From the NCBI GenBank assembly GCA_012510865.1, contig JAAZHF010000375.1, positions 1-6,819 on the forward strand: DNA of 6,819 bases, read 5' to 3'. Under the pieces are notes generated by a model. It did not search any database, was not told where the DNA came from, and saw only the letters and a list, made by a program, of their open reading frames with translations. This document shows, in pieces, positions 1 through 6,819 of the stretch (position 1 is the first letter of the stretch; every line of letters starts with the position of its first letter). The position numbers and the translations under genes were made by a program. The stretch comes from Gammaproteobacteria bacterium (GTDB lineage Bacteria > Pseudomonadota > Gammaproteobacteria > Xanthomonadales > Xanthomonadaceae).

Positions 1-803
1 CCGTCCTGGCGCACGGCCTCGGCGCGCACGGCGGCCCCCGGGTGGAAGCCGTAGGGCATCACGTGGCGCGAGACGGCCCCGGCCAGGGCCGCCACCTCGG
101 GGTCGTCGATGCACAGCACCGCGAGGCCGTAGAACGGCAGCCGGTGCAGGAACTCCGAGAAGGCCTGCTGCACGCGCGCGAAGTCGCCGCCGTAGTTCTC
201 GAGGTGGTCGACGTCGATATTGGTGACGATGGCCACCAGCGGGTTCAGGCGCAGGAAGCTGCCGTCGCTCTCGTCGGCCTCGGCCACCAGCCAGTCGCCG
301 CCGCCCAGGCGCGCGTTGGCGCCGGCGGCCAGCAGCTTGCCGCCGATGACGAAGGTCGGGTCCAGGCCGCCTTCCGCCAGCACGCTCGCCAGCAGCGAGG
401 TGGTGGTGGTCTTGCCGTGGGTGCCGGCGACCGCGACGCCGCGGCGGAAGCGCATCAGCTCCGCCAGCATCTCCGCGCGCGGCACCACCGGGATGCGCTG
501 CGCGCGCGCCTCCATCAGCTCGGGGTTGTCGGGCCGGATGGCGCTGGAGACGACCACGCAGTCGGTGCCCAGCACGTTGGCCGCGGCGTGGCCGCGGTGC
601 ACGGTGGCGCCGAGGCTGGCGAGCCGGCGCGTGACCGCGCTGTCGGCGGTGTCCGAGCCCGAGACCTGGTAGCCGAGCGTGCACAGCACTTCGGCGATGC
701 CGCTCATGCCGGTGCCGCCGATGCCGATGAAGTGCACGCGCGAATGCCGCCGCGCGAAGTCGGCCATGGCCACGCCGTGGGTGTCGTGCAGGCGCCGGTT
801 CAT
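1..803 (-). CDS. murC: UDP-N-acetylmuramate:L-alanine ligase MurC, N-terminal part; 3' end outside window
   Basis: MurC attaches L-Ala to UDP-MurNAc, the first stem-peptide ligation, in the cytoplasm. I translated 267 codons from the ATG at 803; the frame is open to base 1, so roughly the last 45% of a typical protein (about 470-490 residues) is missing. The N-terminal Rossmann-like UDP-binding domain has [17 protein letters not shown] (24-40), followed by SGSD and VVVSSAI. The ATPase domain has [10 protein letters not shown] (126-135, catalytic Lys131), [17 protein letters not shown] (173-184, Glu175) and [15 protein letters not shown] (194-208, His200). GTHGKT together with AEADESD distinguishes MurC from MurD, MurE and MurF. 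The C-terminal ligase domain lies off the window. The gene starts within the ftsW stop codon (4-nt overlap). It therefore follows ftsW directly, where murG is usually found. Confidence 0.97.
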   Translation of the reverse strand, partial: MNRRLHDTHGVAMADFARRHSRVHFIGIGGTGMSGIAEVLCTLGYQVSGSDTADSAVTRRLASLGATVHRGHAAANVLGTDCVVVSSAIRPDNPELMEARAQRIPVVPRAEMLAELMRFRRGVAVAGTHGKTTTTSLLASVLAEGGLDPTFVIGGKLLAAGANARLGGGDWLVAEADESDGSFLRLNPLVAIVTNIDVDHLENYGGDFARVQQAFSEFLHRLPFYGLAVLCIDDPEVAALAGAVSRHVMPYGFHPGAAVRAEAVRQD

Positions 804-2110
804 GCCTGGGCTCCCGGGGTCAGCCTGGGCTCGATGCGCTGGCGCAGGCGGCTGGTGCCGCGCGGGGCCAGCGAAGGCACCGGCTGCGCGGTCGGGGGCG
901 GCGGCGGCTGGGCGCCCGCGGGCGCCGCGGCCTCGCCGCGCAGCCGCGCGACCTGGCGCTGGGTGCGGTCGAGTTCGTAGGACACGCGCAGCAGCAGCCC
1001 GACCGCGACGCAGGTCATCATTACGCTCGAGCCGCCGGACGAGATCAGCGGCAGTGTCAGTCCCTTGGTGGGCAGCAGCCCGAGGTTGACGCCGATCGAG
1101 ACCAGCGCCTGCAGGCTCAGCCAGAGGGCGATGCCGAAGGCGACGTAGCCGGCGAAGTGGCGCCGCGTCTCGACGCAGCGCAGGCCGACCAGGAAGGCGC
1201 GGCCGACCAGCAGCGCGTACAGGCCGATCACCAGGCAGACGCCGACGAAGCCCAGCTCCTCGGCGATCACGGCGAGGATGAAGTCGGTGTGCGCCTCGGG
1301 TAGGTAGTTGAGCTTCTGGATCGAGGCGCCCAGGCCCACGCCCCAGAACTCGCCGCGGCCCACCGCCATCAGCGCGTTCGCGAGCTGGTAGCCGCTGTTG
1401 AAGGGATCGGCGAAGGGATCCATGAACGAGGTCAGGCGGCGCATGCGGTAGGGCTCGGCGATCGCCACCAGCGCCAGGATCGGCAGCAGCCCCAGCACCG
1501 GGGCCGCCATGCGCGGCAGGTGCACGCCGCCGAGCACCAGCATGCCGGCGGTGATCGCCAGCAGCAGCGCCAGCGAGCCGAAGTCCGGCTGCAGGGCGAG
1601 CAGGCCCATGAGCACGATGGCGACGCCGATCGGCTTCAGCATCGCGCCCCAGGTGGCGTTGACCTCGTCGCGGAAGCGCACGAGGTAGCTGGCCAGCCAG
1701 ACGATGTACATCACCTTGACCGCCTCGACCGCCTGGAACCTGGACACGCCCAGGTTGATCCAGCGCTGCGCGCCGTTGACGCTCGAGCCCAGGCCGGGCA
1801 CGAACACCAGCAGCAGTGCCACCACGCAGCCGACCAGGAGCAGGCGGTCGAAGCGCTCCACCGACTTGAGCTCGGTGCGCATCATCCCGAACGCGAGCAG
1901 CGCGCCCACGCCCATGAAGAACACGTGGCGGTTGAGGAAGTGGTAGGGGCCGACGCCGAGCTCCTCGCCGACGGCGATCGAGCTCGAGGCCACCATCACG
2001 ATGCCGAGCGCGGCCAGCGCGAGCGCGGCGCCCAGCATCCACGGGTCGAAGCGCCCGCCGATGGCGTCGAGGCGGACGGCCTGGCTGCTGCGGTCGGGGG
2101 TCCTGTCCAT
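800..2110 (-). CDS. ftsW: Septal peptidoglycan glycosyltransferase FtsW (SEDS family)
   Basis: FtsW is the SEDS-family membrane glycosyltransferase that polymerises lipid II at the division septum in complex with FtsI. The protein has 436 residues: a short cytoplasmic N-terminus (about 1-22), a polytopic core expected to have ten membrane spans (about 23-377), and a polar tail (about 378-436). Signatures include NGAQRWI (112-118), QPDFGS (174-179), [15 protein letters not shown] (237-251), and [11 protein letters not shown] (270-280), where Asp276 matches the essential SEDS aspartate. The [21 protein letters not shown] block (342-362) separates FtsW from RodA. The tail has a Pro/Ala-rich linker (393-416) followed by a basic segment, [14 protein letters not shown] (417-430). 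The reading frame stays open upstream through mraY, but homology and the ribosome binding site place the start at 2110. The stop overlaps the murC start as ATGA, leaving no room for murG. Confidence 0.97.
   Translation of the reverse strand: MDRTPDRSSQAVRLDAIGGRFDPWMLGAALALAALGIVMVASSSIAVGEELGVGPYHFLNRHVFFMGVGALLAFGMMRTELKSVERFDRLLLVGCVVALLLVFVPGLGSSVNGAQRWINLGVSRFQAVEAVKVMYIVWLASYLVRFRDEVNATWGAMLKPIGVAIVLMGLLALQPDFGSLALLLAITAGMLVLGGVHLPRMAAPVLGLLPILALVAIAEPYRMRRLTSFMDPFADPFNSGYQLANALMAVGRGEFWGVGLGASIQKLNYLPEAHTDFILAVIAEELGFVGVCLVIGLYALLVGRAFLVGLRCVETRRHFAGYVAFGIALWLSLQALVSIGVNLGLLPTKGLTLPLISSGGSSVMMTCVAVGLLLRVSYELDRTQRQVARLRGEAAAPAGAQPPPPPTAQPVPSLAPRGTSRLRQRIEPRLTPGAQA
811..815 (-). promoter_or_regulatory. 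Ribosome binding site of murC
   Basis: GGGAG (815-811) is 7 nt before the ATG at 803 and lies inside the end of ftsW. It supports the ATG that overlaps the ftsW stop over the in-frame Met codon 12 residues further on, which has no better site and would open a gap. Confidence 0.65.
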
Positions 2111-3195
2111 CAGCGCACCTTCAGCGTGGCCAGGCCGACGAGGACGAGGATCACGGAGATGATCCAGAAGCGCACGATCACGCGCGGCTCCGGCCAGCCC
2201 TTGAGCTCGAAGTGGTGGTGGATCGGCGCCATCCGGAACACGCGCTTGCCGGTGAGCTTGAACGACGCCACCTGGATCATCACCGACAGCGTCTCCACCA
2301 CGAAGATGCCGCCCACGACCACCAGCACCAGCTCCTGGCGCACGATGACCGCGATCGTGCCGAGCACGGCGCCAAGCGCCAGCGCCCCGATGTCGCCCAT
2401 GAACACCATCGCCGGGTAGGTGTTGAACCAGAGGAAGCCCAGTCCCGCGCCGGCGATCGCGGCGCAGATGATCACCAGCTCGCCGGCGCCCGGCACGCGC
2501 GGGATCTGCAGGTACTCGGCGAACTGCGCGTGGCCGGAGGCATAGGCGAACACGCCGAGCGCGCAGGCCACCAGAACCGTGGGCATGATCGCAAGGCCGT
2601 CCAGGCCGTCGGTCAGGTTGACCGCGTTGGAGAAGCCGACGATCCAGAAGTAGGCGATCGCGACGAACGAGATCCCCGCCAGCGGCAGCGCCACGGCCTT
2701 GAAGAAGGGGATGTAGAAGGTGGTCGCCACCGGGGTATCGGCGCTGAACCACAGGAACAGGCCCACCGCCAGGCCGCACAGCGACTGCAGCGCGTACTTG
2801 GTGCGCGAGCGCATGCCGTTGGGATCGCGCTTGACGATCTTGATCCAGTCGTCCCACCAGCCGATGGCGCCGAAGGCGGCCATCACCAGCATCACCACCC
2901 AGACGTACTTGTTGCGCAGGTCGCCCCACAGCAGGACCGAGGCCAGCACCGTGATCAGGATCAGCCCGCCGCCCATGGTCGGCGTGCCGGCCTTGGAGAA
3001 GTGCGTCTGCGGCCCGTCCTGCCGGATCGGCTGGCCGCCCTTGTACTGGGCGAGCTTGCGGATCACCGCGGGCCCCCACCACAGCGACAGGAACAGGGCG
3101 GTGAGCGCGGCGAGGATGCCGCGGAAGGTGAGGTAGCCGAACAGGCCGAACAGGCCTTCGAGCTGCTGGAGCCAGCGGGTGAGTTCAAGCAGCAT
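2110..3195 (-). CDS. mraY: Phospho-N-acetylmuramoyl-pentapeptide-transferase MraY
   Basis: MraY is the integral inner-membrane enzyme that transfers phospho-MurNAc-pentapeptide from the UMP carrier to undecaprenyl phosphate, making lipid I. It has 361 residues, against 360 in E. coli, and resembles that protein along its full length. The family expects ten membrane spans, and the alternating hydrophobic segments fit. Catalytic and signature regions are present: [10 protein letters not shown] (67-76), WWDDWIK with the Asp115-Asp116 pair, [12 protein letters not shown] (190-201), [13 protein letters not shown] with Asp268, and [13 protein letters not shown] (324-336) with the His326-328 triad. 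The C-terminal segment ends in LATLKVR, as in gammaproteobacterial MraY. The start matches the E. coli start in alignment and has a strong ribosome binding site within murF. The stop shares one base with the ftsW start (TGATG). No murD lies between mraY and ftsW, where many proteobacteria carry it. Confidence 0.99.
   Translation of the reverse strand: MLLELTRWLQQLEGLFGLFGYLTFRGILAALTALFLSLWWGPAVIRKLAQYKGGQPIRQDGPQTHFSKAGTPTMGGGLILITVLASVLLWGDLRNKYVWVVMLVMAAFGAIGWWDDWIKIVKRDPNGMRSRTKYALQSLCGLAVGLFLWFSADTPVATTFYIPFFKAVALPLAGISFVAIAYFWIVGFSNAVNLTDGLDGLAIMPTVLVACALGVFAYASGHAQFAEYLQIPRVPGAGELVIICAAIAGAGLGFLWFNTYPAMVFMGDIGALALGAVLGTIAVIVRQELVLVVVGGIFVVETLSVMIQVASFKLTGKRVFRMAPIHHHFELKGWPEPRVIVRFWIISVILVLVGLATLKVR
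2116..2121 (-). promoter_or_regulatory. Ribosome binding site of ftsW
   Basis: AAGGTG (2121-2116), preceded by G, lies in the last codons of mraY just before the ATG at 2110; the AAGG core is 7 nt from the start. It is weaker than the mraY site, and the TGATG stop/start overlap suggests reinitiation also contributes. Confidence 0.6.
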
Positions 3196-4576
3196 CGGTG
3201 TCGACTCCTTGCAGCAGCGCGCGGACCACGCGATCCATCGCGCTGCCGCGCGATCCCTTCACCAGCACCGTGAGGGCGGGCCCGTCCGGAGCGGCCCTGG
3301 CGATGGCCGCCGCCACGGCGGTGGCCAGCTCGCCGTGCGAGGCGAAGACCGCACCGCCCTCGCCGAAGGCCTCGGCGGCCTTCGCGGCCAGCGGACCCAG
3401 CGCGAACAGCCGCGCCACGCCGGCTTCGCGCGCGCGGCGGCCGGCGGCCTCGTGCAGCGCCACCGCGTCGGGTCCGAGCTCGCGCATGTCGCCGAGCACC
3501 AGCCAGCCGCGGCCGCTCCTGCCGGCAAGGGTGTCGATGGCCGCGGCCAGCGATCCCGGGTTGGCGTTGTAGCTGTCGTCCACCAGCCAGGTGCCGCTCC
3601 CGAGGCGGTGGCGCACGAGCCGGCCCTCCACCGGTCGCGCAAGGGTCAGTCCTTCGGCGATCGCCGGCAGCGGCGCGCCGCAGGCCAGCGCGAGCGACGC
3701 CGCGGCCATGGCGTTGGCGACGTTGTGGCGGCCGGGCAGCGGCAGCGCGACGCGGGCCTCGCCCTCGGGCGTGGACAGCACGAAGTCGCTGCCGTCCTCG
3801 CGCAGGGCGAGGTCGCGCACGGTGACGTCGGCGCGGGCCCCGAAGCCGAAGCGCAGGATGCGCCGGCCGTGCGCGCGCTCGGCGAAGAATGACTCGAAGG
3901 CGTCGTCGGCGTTGATCACGGCGGTGCCGTCGGTGGGCAGCGCGTCGTAGATCGCGGCCTTGGTGTCGGCGACGTTGGCCAGGCTGCCCATGCGCTCGAG
4001 GTGCGCGGGAGCGACGTTGTTGACCAGCGCGACCCGCGGGCGCACGATAGCAGCGAGGTAAGAGATGTCGCCGGGCTTGCCGGGGCCCATCTCGTAGACG
4101 GCGAAACGGGCATCCTCGTCGGCGTCGATGACCGCCAGCGGCAGGCCGATCTCGTTGTTGCGGTTGCCCGGGCTGGCGGTGACCGCGCCCACCTGGCGCA
4201 GGATCGAGGCCAGCAGCTCCTTGACGCCGGTCTTGCCGTTGCTGCCGGTGATCGCCGCCACGACCTGGTGCGTGCGCCCGGCCTGGATGGACGCGGCCAG
4301 CGACGCCAGCGCCTCGACCGTGTCGCCGGCCACGACCTGGGGCACGTCGACCTCGACCGGCCTCGACACCAGCGCGGCGGCCGCGCCGGCCGCGACCGCG
4401 GCGGCGACGTGGTCGTGGCCGTCGAAGTTCCCGCCGGCGATGGCCACGAACAGCGGCGCGCCGCCGCCGGGCAGGAGCGTGCGGCTGTCGGTCACCACCG
4501 CGTCGACCACGAGGTCGTCGCCGCGCAGGCGTCCGTTGCAGGCCTGGGCGATGCGCGAGAGAGCCAGCGGCCTCAT
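3185..4576 (-). CDS. murF: UDP-MurNAc-tripeptide:D-alanyl-D-alanine ligase MurF
   Basis: MurF adds the D-Ala-D-Ala dipeptide to UDP-MurNAc-tripeptide, the last cytoplasmic ligation before MraY. It has 463 residues, close to the E. coli enzyme, and all three Mur ligase domains are visible. The N-terminal domain has TDSR (29-32), [14 protein letters not shown] and [10 protein letters not shown]. The ATPase domain has [10 protein letters not shown] (111-120, catalytic Lys115), [10 protein letters not shown], the acidic residue Glu162, and AHLERMGS (His192). [10 protein letters not shown] (281-290) supplies the paired Asn residues, and Arg319 and DDSYNANP (333-340) mark the linker to the C-terminal domain, which contains LGDMRELG and KGSRGSAMD. 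The usual ELGANH..GEI loop reads EMGPGKPGD here (162-170), with Asn-His replaced by Gly-Lys; these are not among the invariant Mur ligase residues. The stop lies 11 nt inside mraY. Confidence 0.97.
   Translation of the reverse strand: MRPLALSRIAQACNGRLRGDDLVVDAVVTDSRTLLPGGGAPLFVAIAGGNFDGHDHVAAAVAAGAAAALVSRPVEVDVPQVVAGDTVEALASLAASIQAGRTHQVVAAITGSNGKTGVKELLASILRQVGAVTASPGNRNNEIGLPLAVIDADEDARFAVYEMGPGKPGDISYLAAIVRPRVALVNNVAPAHLERMGSLANVADTKAAIYDALPTDGTAVINADDAFESFFAERAHGRRILRFGFGARADVTVRDLALREDGSDFVLSTPEGEARVALPLPGRHNVANAMAAASLALACGAPLPAIAEGLTLARPVEGRLVRHRLGSGTWLVDDSYNANPGSLAAAIDTLAGRSGRGWLVLGDMRELGPDAVALHEAAGRRAREAGVARLFALGPLAAKAAEAFGEGGAVFASHGELATAVAAAIARAAPDGPALTVLVKGSRGSAMDRVVRALLQGVDTDAA
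3205..3210 (-). promoter_or_regulatory. Ribosome binding site of mraY inside murF
   Basis: AAGGAG (3210-3205) followed by T sits 9 nt before the mraY ATG at 3195. It is the closest match to the Shine-Dalgarno consensus in the window and lies wholly within the murF coding region. It decides the mraY start and therefore the 11-nt overlap. Confidence 0.85.
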
Positions 4577-6051
4577 GCCCGGGCCTCCAGGGCGCGGCGC
4601 GCCACGTCGCGGTCGTCGAAGGGATGGCGCACGCCGTTGATTTCCTGGTAGGGCTCGTGCCCCTTGCCGGCCACGAGCACGATGTCGCCGGGGCCCGCGG
4701 CGCCGACGGCGCGCAGGATCGCGGCGGCGCGGTCGCGCTCGACCCCGACCGCGGCCGGGTCGCCGAAGCCGGCCATGATGTCGGCGACGATGGCGTCGCC
4801 GTCCTCGCCGCGCGGGTTGTCGTCGGTCACCACCACGGCGTCGGCGCCCTGCTCCGCGGCCGCGGCCATCTGCGCGCGCTTGCCGCGGTCGCGCTCGCCG
4901 CCGCAGCCGAAGACCACGGTGACGCGGCCGGCGGCATGTGCGCGCAGGCCGGCCAGCGCCTGCACCAGGGCGTCCGGGGTGTGCGCATAGTCGACCACCA
5001 CCAGCGGCTGGCCGGCGGCCCCGCCCAGGCGGTTCATGCGGCCCGGGATCGGCTGCAGGCGGCCGAGCACCTCCCCGATCGCGGCCGCGGCCACGCCCTG
5101 GGCGTGCAGCACGCCGGCCACCGCCAGCAGGTTCTCGACGTTGAACCGGCCCAGCAGCGGCGAACGCACCGGGTGGCTTTCGCCGCCGATCCGCAGGTCG
5201 AAGGCGATCCCGCCGGCGTCGAGCACGATCGCGGAGGCGGCGACCGTCGCCGTCGCGTCACCGCGCGCACTGGTGCCGATGCGACGCAGGCCGCCCGGCA
5301 GCCGCGCGAACAGCGCCCGGCCGAATCCGTCGTCGATGTTCACCACCGCCGACGCCAGGCCTTCGACCGCGAACAGGCGCCCCTTGGCGGCGCCATAGGC
5401 GGCCATGTCGCCGTGGTAGTCGAGGTGGTCGCGGGTGAGGTTGGTGAACACGCCGACCTCGAAGTGCACGGCGTCGAGCCGGCCCTGGTCGAGCGCGTGC
5501 GAGCTGGCCTCCATCGCCACCGCCTCGGCGCCGGCGTCGCGCAGGTCCGCGAGCAGTTCGTGGACCTGCAGCACCAGCGGCGTCGTGAATCCGGTCGGCC
5601 GCACGTCGCCGTGCAGCCCGGCGCCGAGCGTGCCGATGGTGGCGGCGCGGCGGCCCAGCAGCTCCCAGGCCTGGGCCAGCAGCTGCACGGTCGAGGTCTT
5701 GCCGTTGGTGCCGGTCACGGCCACGGTCGACATCGCCGCCGACGGACGGCCGTGGAACTGGTCGGCCATGGCGCCCATGCGCGCGCGGAGGCCGGGCACG
5801 GCGATCGCGCCGGCGGGCGGCGGCGGCACGTCGGCGGGCACCGGCGGCTCGTACATCACCGCGGCGGCGCCGTCGGCAAGCGCGCGGCCGGCGAAGTGCA
5901 GGCCGTGGGTGCCGAAGCCGGCGATGGCGACGAAGCCGTCGCCGCGGCGCACCATGCGGCTGTCGAGCACGAGCCCCGAAACCACGAGGTCGCCGGGGAT
6001 GCCGGCGACGTCGGGCAGCAGCTCGCGCAGGGGCATGCTGCGGCCGCTCAT
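4573..6051 (-). CDS. murE: UDP-MurNAc-L-Ala-D-Glu:meso-2,6-diaminopimelate ligase MurE
   Basis: MurE is the cytoplasmic ATP-dependent ligase that adds the third stem-peptide residue to UDP-MurNAc-dipeptide. The protein has 492 residues, normal for the family. The N-terminal UDP-binding domain carries DSR (30-32). The central ATPase domain has GTNGKTS (114-120, catalytic Lys118), TTP (156-158), [11 protein letters not shown] (from Glu181) and DHLDYHGD (from Asp208). Lys223 in AAKGRLF matches the lysine that is carbamylated to bind Mg2+ in characterised Mur[11 protein letters not shown] (301-310), PGRMN (Arg338) and DYAHTPD (354-360) follow. The C-terminal domain has DNPR (411-414), the established marker for meso-diaminopimelate rather than lysine, and GKGHEPYQ. 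All expected catalytic residues are present. The start at 6051 has a good Shine-Dalgarno sequence and overlaps the ftsI stop by 4 nt; the 3' end overlaps murF by 4 nt. Confidence 0.98.
   Translation of the reverse strand: MSGRSMPLRELLPDVAGIPGDLVVSGLVLDSRMVRRGDGFVAIAGFGTHGLHFAGRALADGAAAVMYEPPVPADVPPPPAGAIAVPGLRARMGAMADQFHGRPSAAMSTVAVTGTNGKTSTVQLLAQAWELLGRRAATIGTLGAGLHGDVRPTGFTTPLVLQVHELLADLRDAGAEAVAMEASSHALDQGRLDAVHFEVGVFTNLTRDHLDYHGDMAAYGAAKGRLFAVEGLASAVVNIDDGFGRALFARLPGGLRRIGTSARGDATATVAASAIVLDAGGIAFDLRIGGESHPVRSPLLGRFNVENLLAVAGVLHAQGVAAAAIGEVLGRLQPIPGRMNRLGGAAGQPLVVVDYAHTPDALVQALAGLRAHAAGRVTVVFGCGGERDRGKRAQMAAAAEQGADAVVVTDDNPRGEDGDAIVADIMAGFGDPAAVGVERDRAAAILRAVGAAGPGDIVLVAGKGHEPYQEINGVRHPFDDRDVARRALEARA
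4584..4588 (-). promoter_or_regulatory. Ribosome binding site of murF
   Basis: GGAGG (4588-4584) is 7 nt before the ATG at 4576, within the end of murE. It fixes the murF start at the codon that overlaps the murE stop (ATGA). Confidence 0.75.
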
Positions 6052-6819
6052 GGTGCGCCTCCCGCGGGGCCGGCGGCGGTGCGCGTCGCGGTGCGCGTGC
6101 GCTCCTTCGCCTGCTGCCTGGCCTGCTCGGCCAGCCAGGTTTCGATGTCGTCCGGCGGCACGTCCATCAGCCGGAGCGCGCCGTCCATGACGCTCTGGAA
6201 CACCGGCGCGGAGACCTGCCCGCCGTAGATGCCCTTGGCCGGGTCGGGATCGTCGATCACCACCGCCATGGCGAAGCGCGGGTTCTCCACCGGGACCACG
6301 CCGGCGAAGAAGGACACGTAGCGGCGCGAATAGCCGCCGCCGGAGGCCTTGCGCGCGGTGCCGGTCTTGCCGGCCACGTGGTAGCCGGGGATCGCGGCCT
6401 GGACCGCTGTGCCTCCCGGCTCGGTGACGGTCTGCATCATGCGCAGCACGGTGTCGGCGATCTCCGGCGACATCACCTGCTGCGACTCGCCCTGCTGGCC
6501 CTTCACCAGGGTCGGCTGCACCGCGCGCCCGTGGTTGGCGATGGTGGCGTAGGACCGCGCGATCTGCAGCGGCGTGGCCGACAGGCCATAGCCGTAGCTC
6601 ATGGTCTGCTTGTGGGTGCCGCTCCAGCGGTCGGCCGGCAGCAGCAGGCCCGAGGCCTCGCCGGGGAAGCCGCTGCCGGTGCTGCGGCCGTAGCCCATGC
6701 GCGCGAGGAAATCGTGGAAGTACCTGTTGTCGAGCTTCTGCACGATCATCGAGGTGCCGATGTTCGAGCTCTTGGTGATCACGCCCGTGGTGTCGAGCAC
6801 GCCCAGGTTGCGGGGGTCG
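6048..6819 (-). CDS. ftsI: Peptidoglycan D,D-transpeptidase FtsI (PBP3), C-terminal part; 5' end outside window
   Basis: FtsI is the division-specific penicillin-binding protein that crosslinks septal peptidoglycan in the periplasm as partner of the FtsW glycosyltransferase. About 256 C-terminal residues are visible; the reading frame is open to the window edge, so the GTG at 6800 is an internal Val codon, not a start. Two of the three transpeptidase motifs can be seen: KSSN (SxN motif, about 6773-6762) and KTGT (6368-6357). The SxxK nucleophile motif, the non-catalytic domain and the membrane anchor should lie upstream, beyond 6819. Further family hallmarks are [20 protein letters not shown] and the [10 protein letters not shown] segment near the end. 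The C-terminus is a polar Arg/Thr/Ala-rich tail with a short internal repeat. The stop TGA (6050-6048) overlaps the murE start as ATGA. Gene order and motifs favour FtsI over the elongation enzyme PBP2. Confidence 0.97.
   Translation of the reverse strand, partial: DPRNLGVLDTTGVITKSSNIGTSMIVQKLDNRYFHDFLARMGYGRSTGSGFPGEASGLLLPADRWSGTHKQTMSYGYGLSATPLQIARSYATIANHGRAVQPTLVKGQQGESQQVMSPEIADTVLRMMQTVTEPGGTAVQAAIPGYHVAGKTGTARKASGGGYSRRYVSFFAGVVPVENPRFAMAVVIDDPDPAKGIYGGQVSAPVFQSVMDGALRLMDVPPDDIETWLAEQARQQAKERTRTATRTAAGPAGGAP
6058..6063 (-). promoter_or_regulatory. Ribosome binding site of murE
   Basis: GGGAGG (6063-6058) lies 6 nt before the ATG at 6051 and inside the last codons of ftsI. It supports this ATG as the murE start and suggests coupling of murE translation to ftsI. 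Confidence 0.75.
6075..6098 (-). repeat. Two-copy 12-bp tandem repeat in the ftsI tail
   Basis: Two adjacent in-frame 12-nt units (6098-6087 and 6086-6075) differ only in the last base of the fourth codon. Each encodes Thr-Arg-Thr-Ala, giving TRTATRTA in the C-terminal tail of FtsI. The repeat lies after the catalytic domain, so it probably reflects slippage in a poorly constrained tail. No function is implied. Confidence 0.7.

Noticed and set aside
42..980. Plus-strand open frame of 312 codons opposite murC and the end of ftsW
   Set aside because: The minus strand encodes clear MurC motifs throughout. The plus-strand product is low-complexity and matches no family I recognise.
800..3082. 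Possible MraY-FtsW fusion or 760-residue FtsW
   Set aside because: The ftsW frame happens to stay open upstream, but the part before 2110 is an out-of-frame reading of mraY. MraY is intact in its own frame with its own stop at 2112-2110.
2212..3273. Plus-strand open frame of 353 codons antisense to mraY
   Set aside because: Its composition is dominated by His, Gln, Arg and Asp, as expected from reading hydrophobic membrane-protein codons backwards. It has no domain, and MraY on the other strand is unambiguous.
3179..4651. Several plus-strand open frames opposite murF
   Set aside because: All are shadows of MurF on the minus strand, with compositions typical of antisense reading and no recognisable domain.
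4624..6228. Long plus-strand open frame of 534 codons antisense to murE and ftsI
   Set aside because: It is extremely rich in His, Arg, Ala, Gly and Val, with no recognisable domain. It is the mirror of a clear MurE gene in about 70% GC DNA, where stop codons are rare in alternative frames.
6798..6800. GTG at 6800 as the start of a 250-residue protein
   Set aside because: The frame continues upstream to the window edge with FtsI-like sequence (DPRNLG), and FtsI needs its SxxK motif and membrane anchor upstream. The gene is cut by the window.
1..6819. Promoters, terminators, mobile elements, CRISPR arrays or RNA genes
   Set aside because: The window is coding throughout with overlapping genes. 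I saw no inverted repeats followed by a T run on the coding strand, no direct-repeat array and no tRNA-like or rRNA-like segment.

Overview
This window is an internal piece of the bacterial dcw (division and cell wall) cluster, and every gene is on the minus strand. Read in the direction of transcription, from high to low coordinates, the order is ftsI (3' part only), murE, murF, mraY, ftsW, murC (5' part only). The four central genes are complete. The two outer genes run off the window edges. I see no RNA gene, mobile element, CRISPR array, promoter or terminator, and there is essentially no intergenic DNA.

The organism looks like a high-GC Gram-negative proteobacterium. MraY and FtsI closely resemble gammaproteobacterial proteins, and MurE carries the DNPR motif of meso-diaminopimelate-adding enzymes. 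By eye the GC content is about 70%. mraY is followed directly by ftsW with no murD between them, which fits the Xanthomonadaceae (Lysobacter, Luteimonas, Stenotrophomonas, Xanthomonas and relatives). The family assignment is inferred from gene order and composition, not from a search.

Layout: 6819-6048 holds the FtsI transpeptidase C-terminal half (SSN and KTG motifs present). 6051-4573 is MurE, 4576-3185 MurF, 3195-2110 MraY, 2110-800 FtsW, and 803-1 the N-terminal 267 residues of MurC. All five junctions overlap: 4, 4, 11, 1 and 4 nt. Each downstream start has a recognisable Shine-Dalgarno sequence inside the preceding gene, so this is a tightly packed, probably translationally coupled operon.

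The genes form one pathway. MurC, MurE and MurF are cytoplasmic ligases that build UDP-MurNAc-pentapeptide. MraY transfers the phospho-MurNAc-pentapeptide to undecaprenyl phosphate to make lipid I. FtsW polymerises lipid II at the septum and FtsI crosslinks the new strands. Two usual members are missing from their places: murD (between mraY and ftsW) and murG (between ftsW and murC). The murD absence has a known explanation in Xanthomonadaceae (MurD2/MurL). The murG absence, at a clean ATGA junction, is the most noteworthy point here. I found no evidence of a previously undescribed system.
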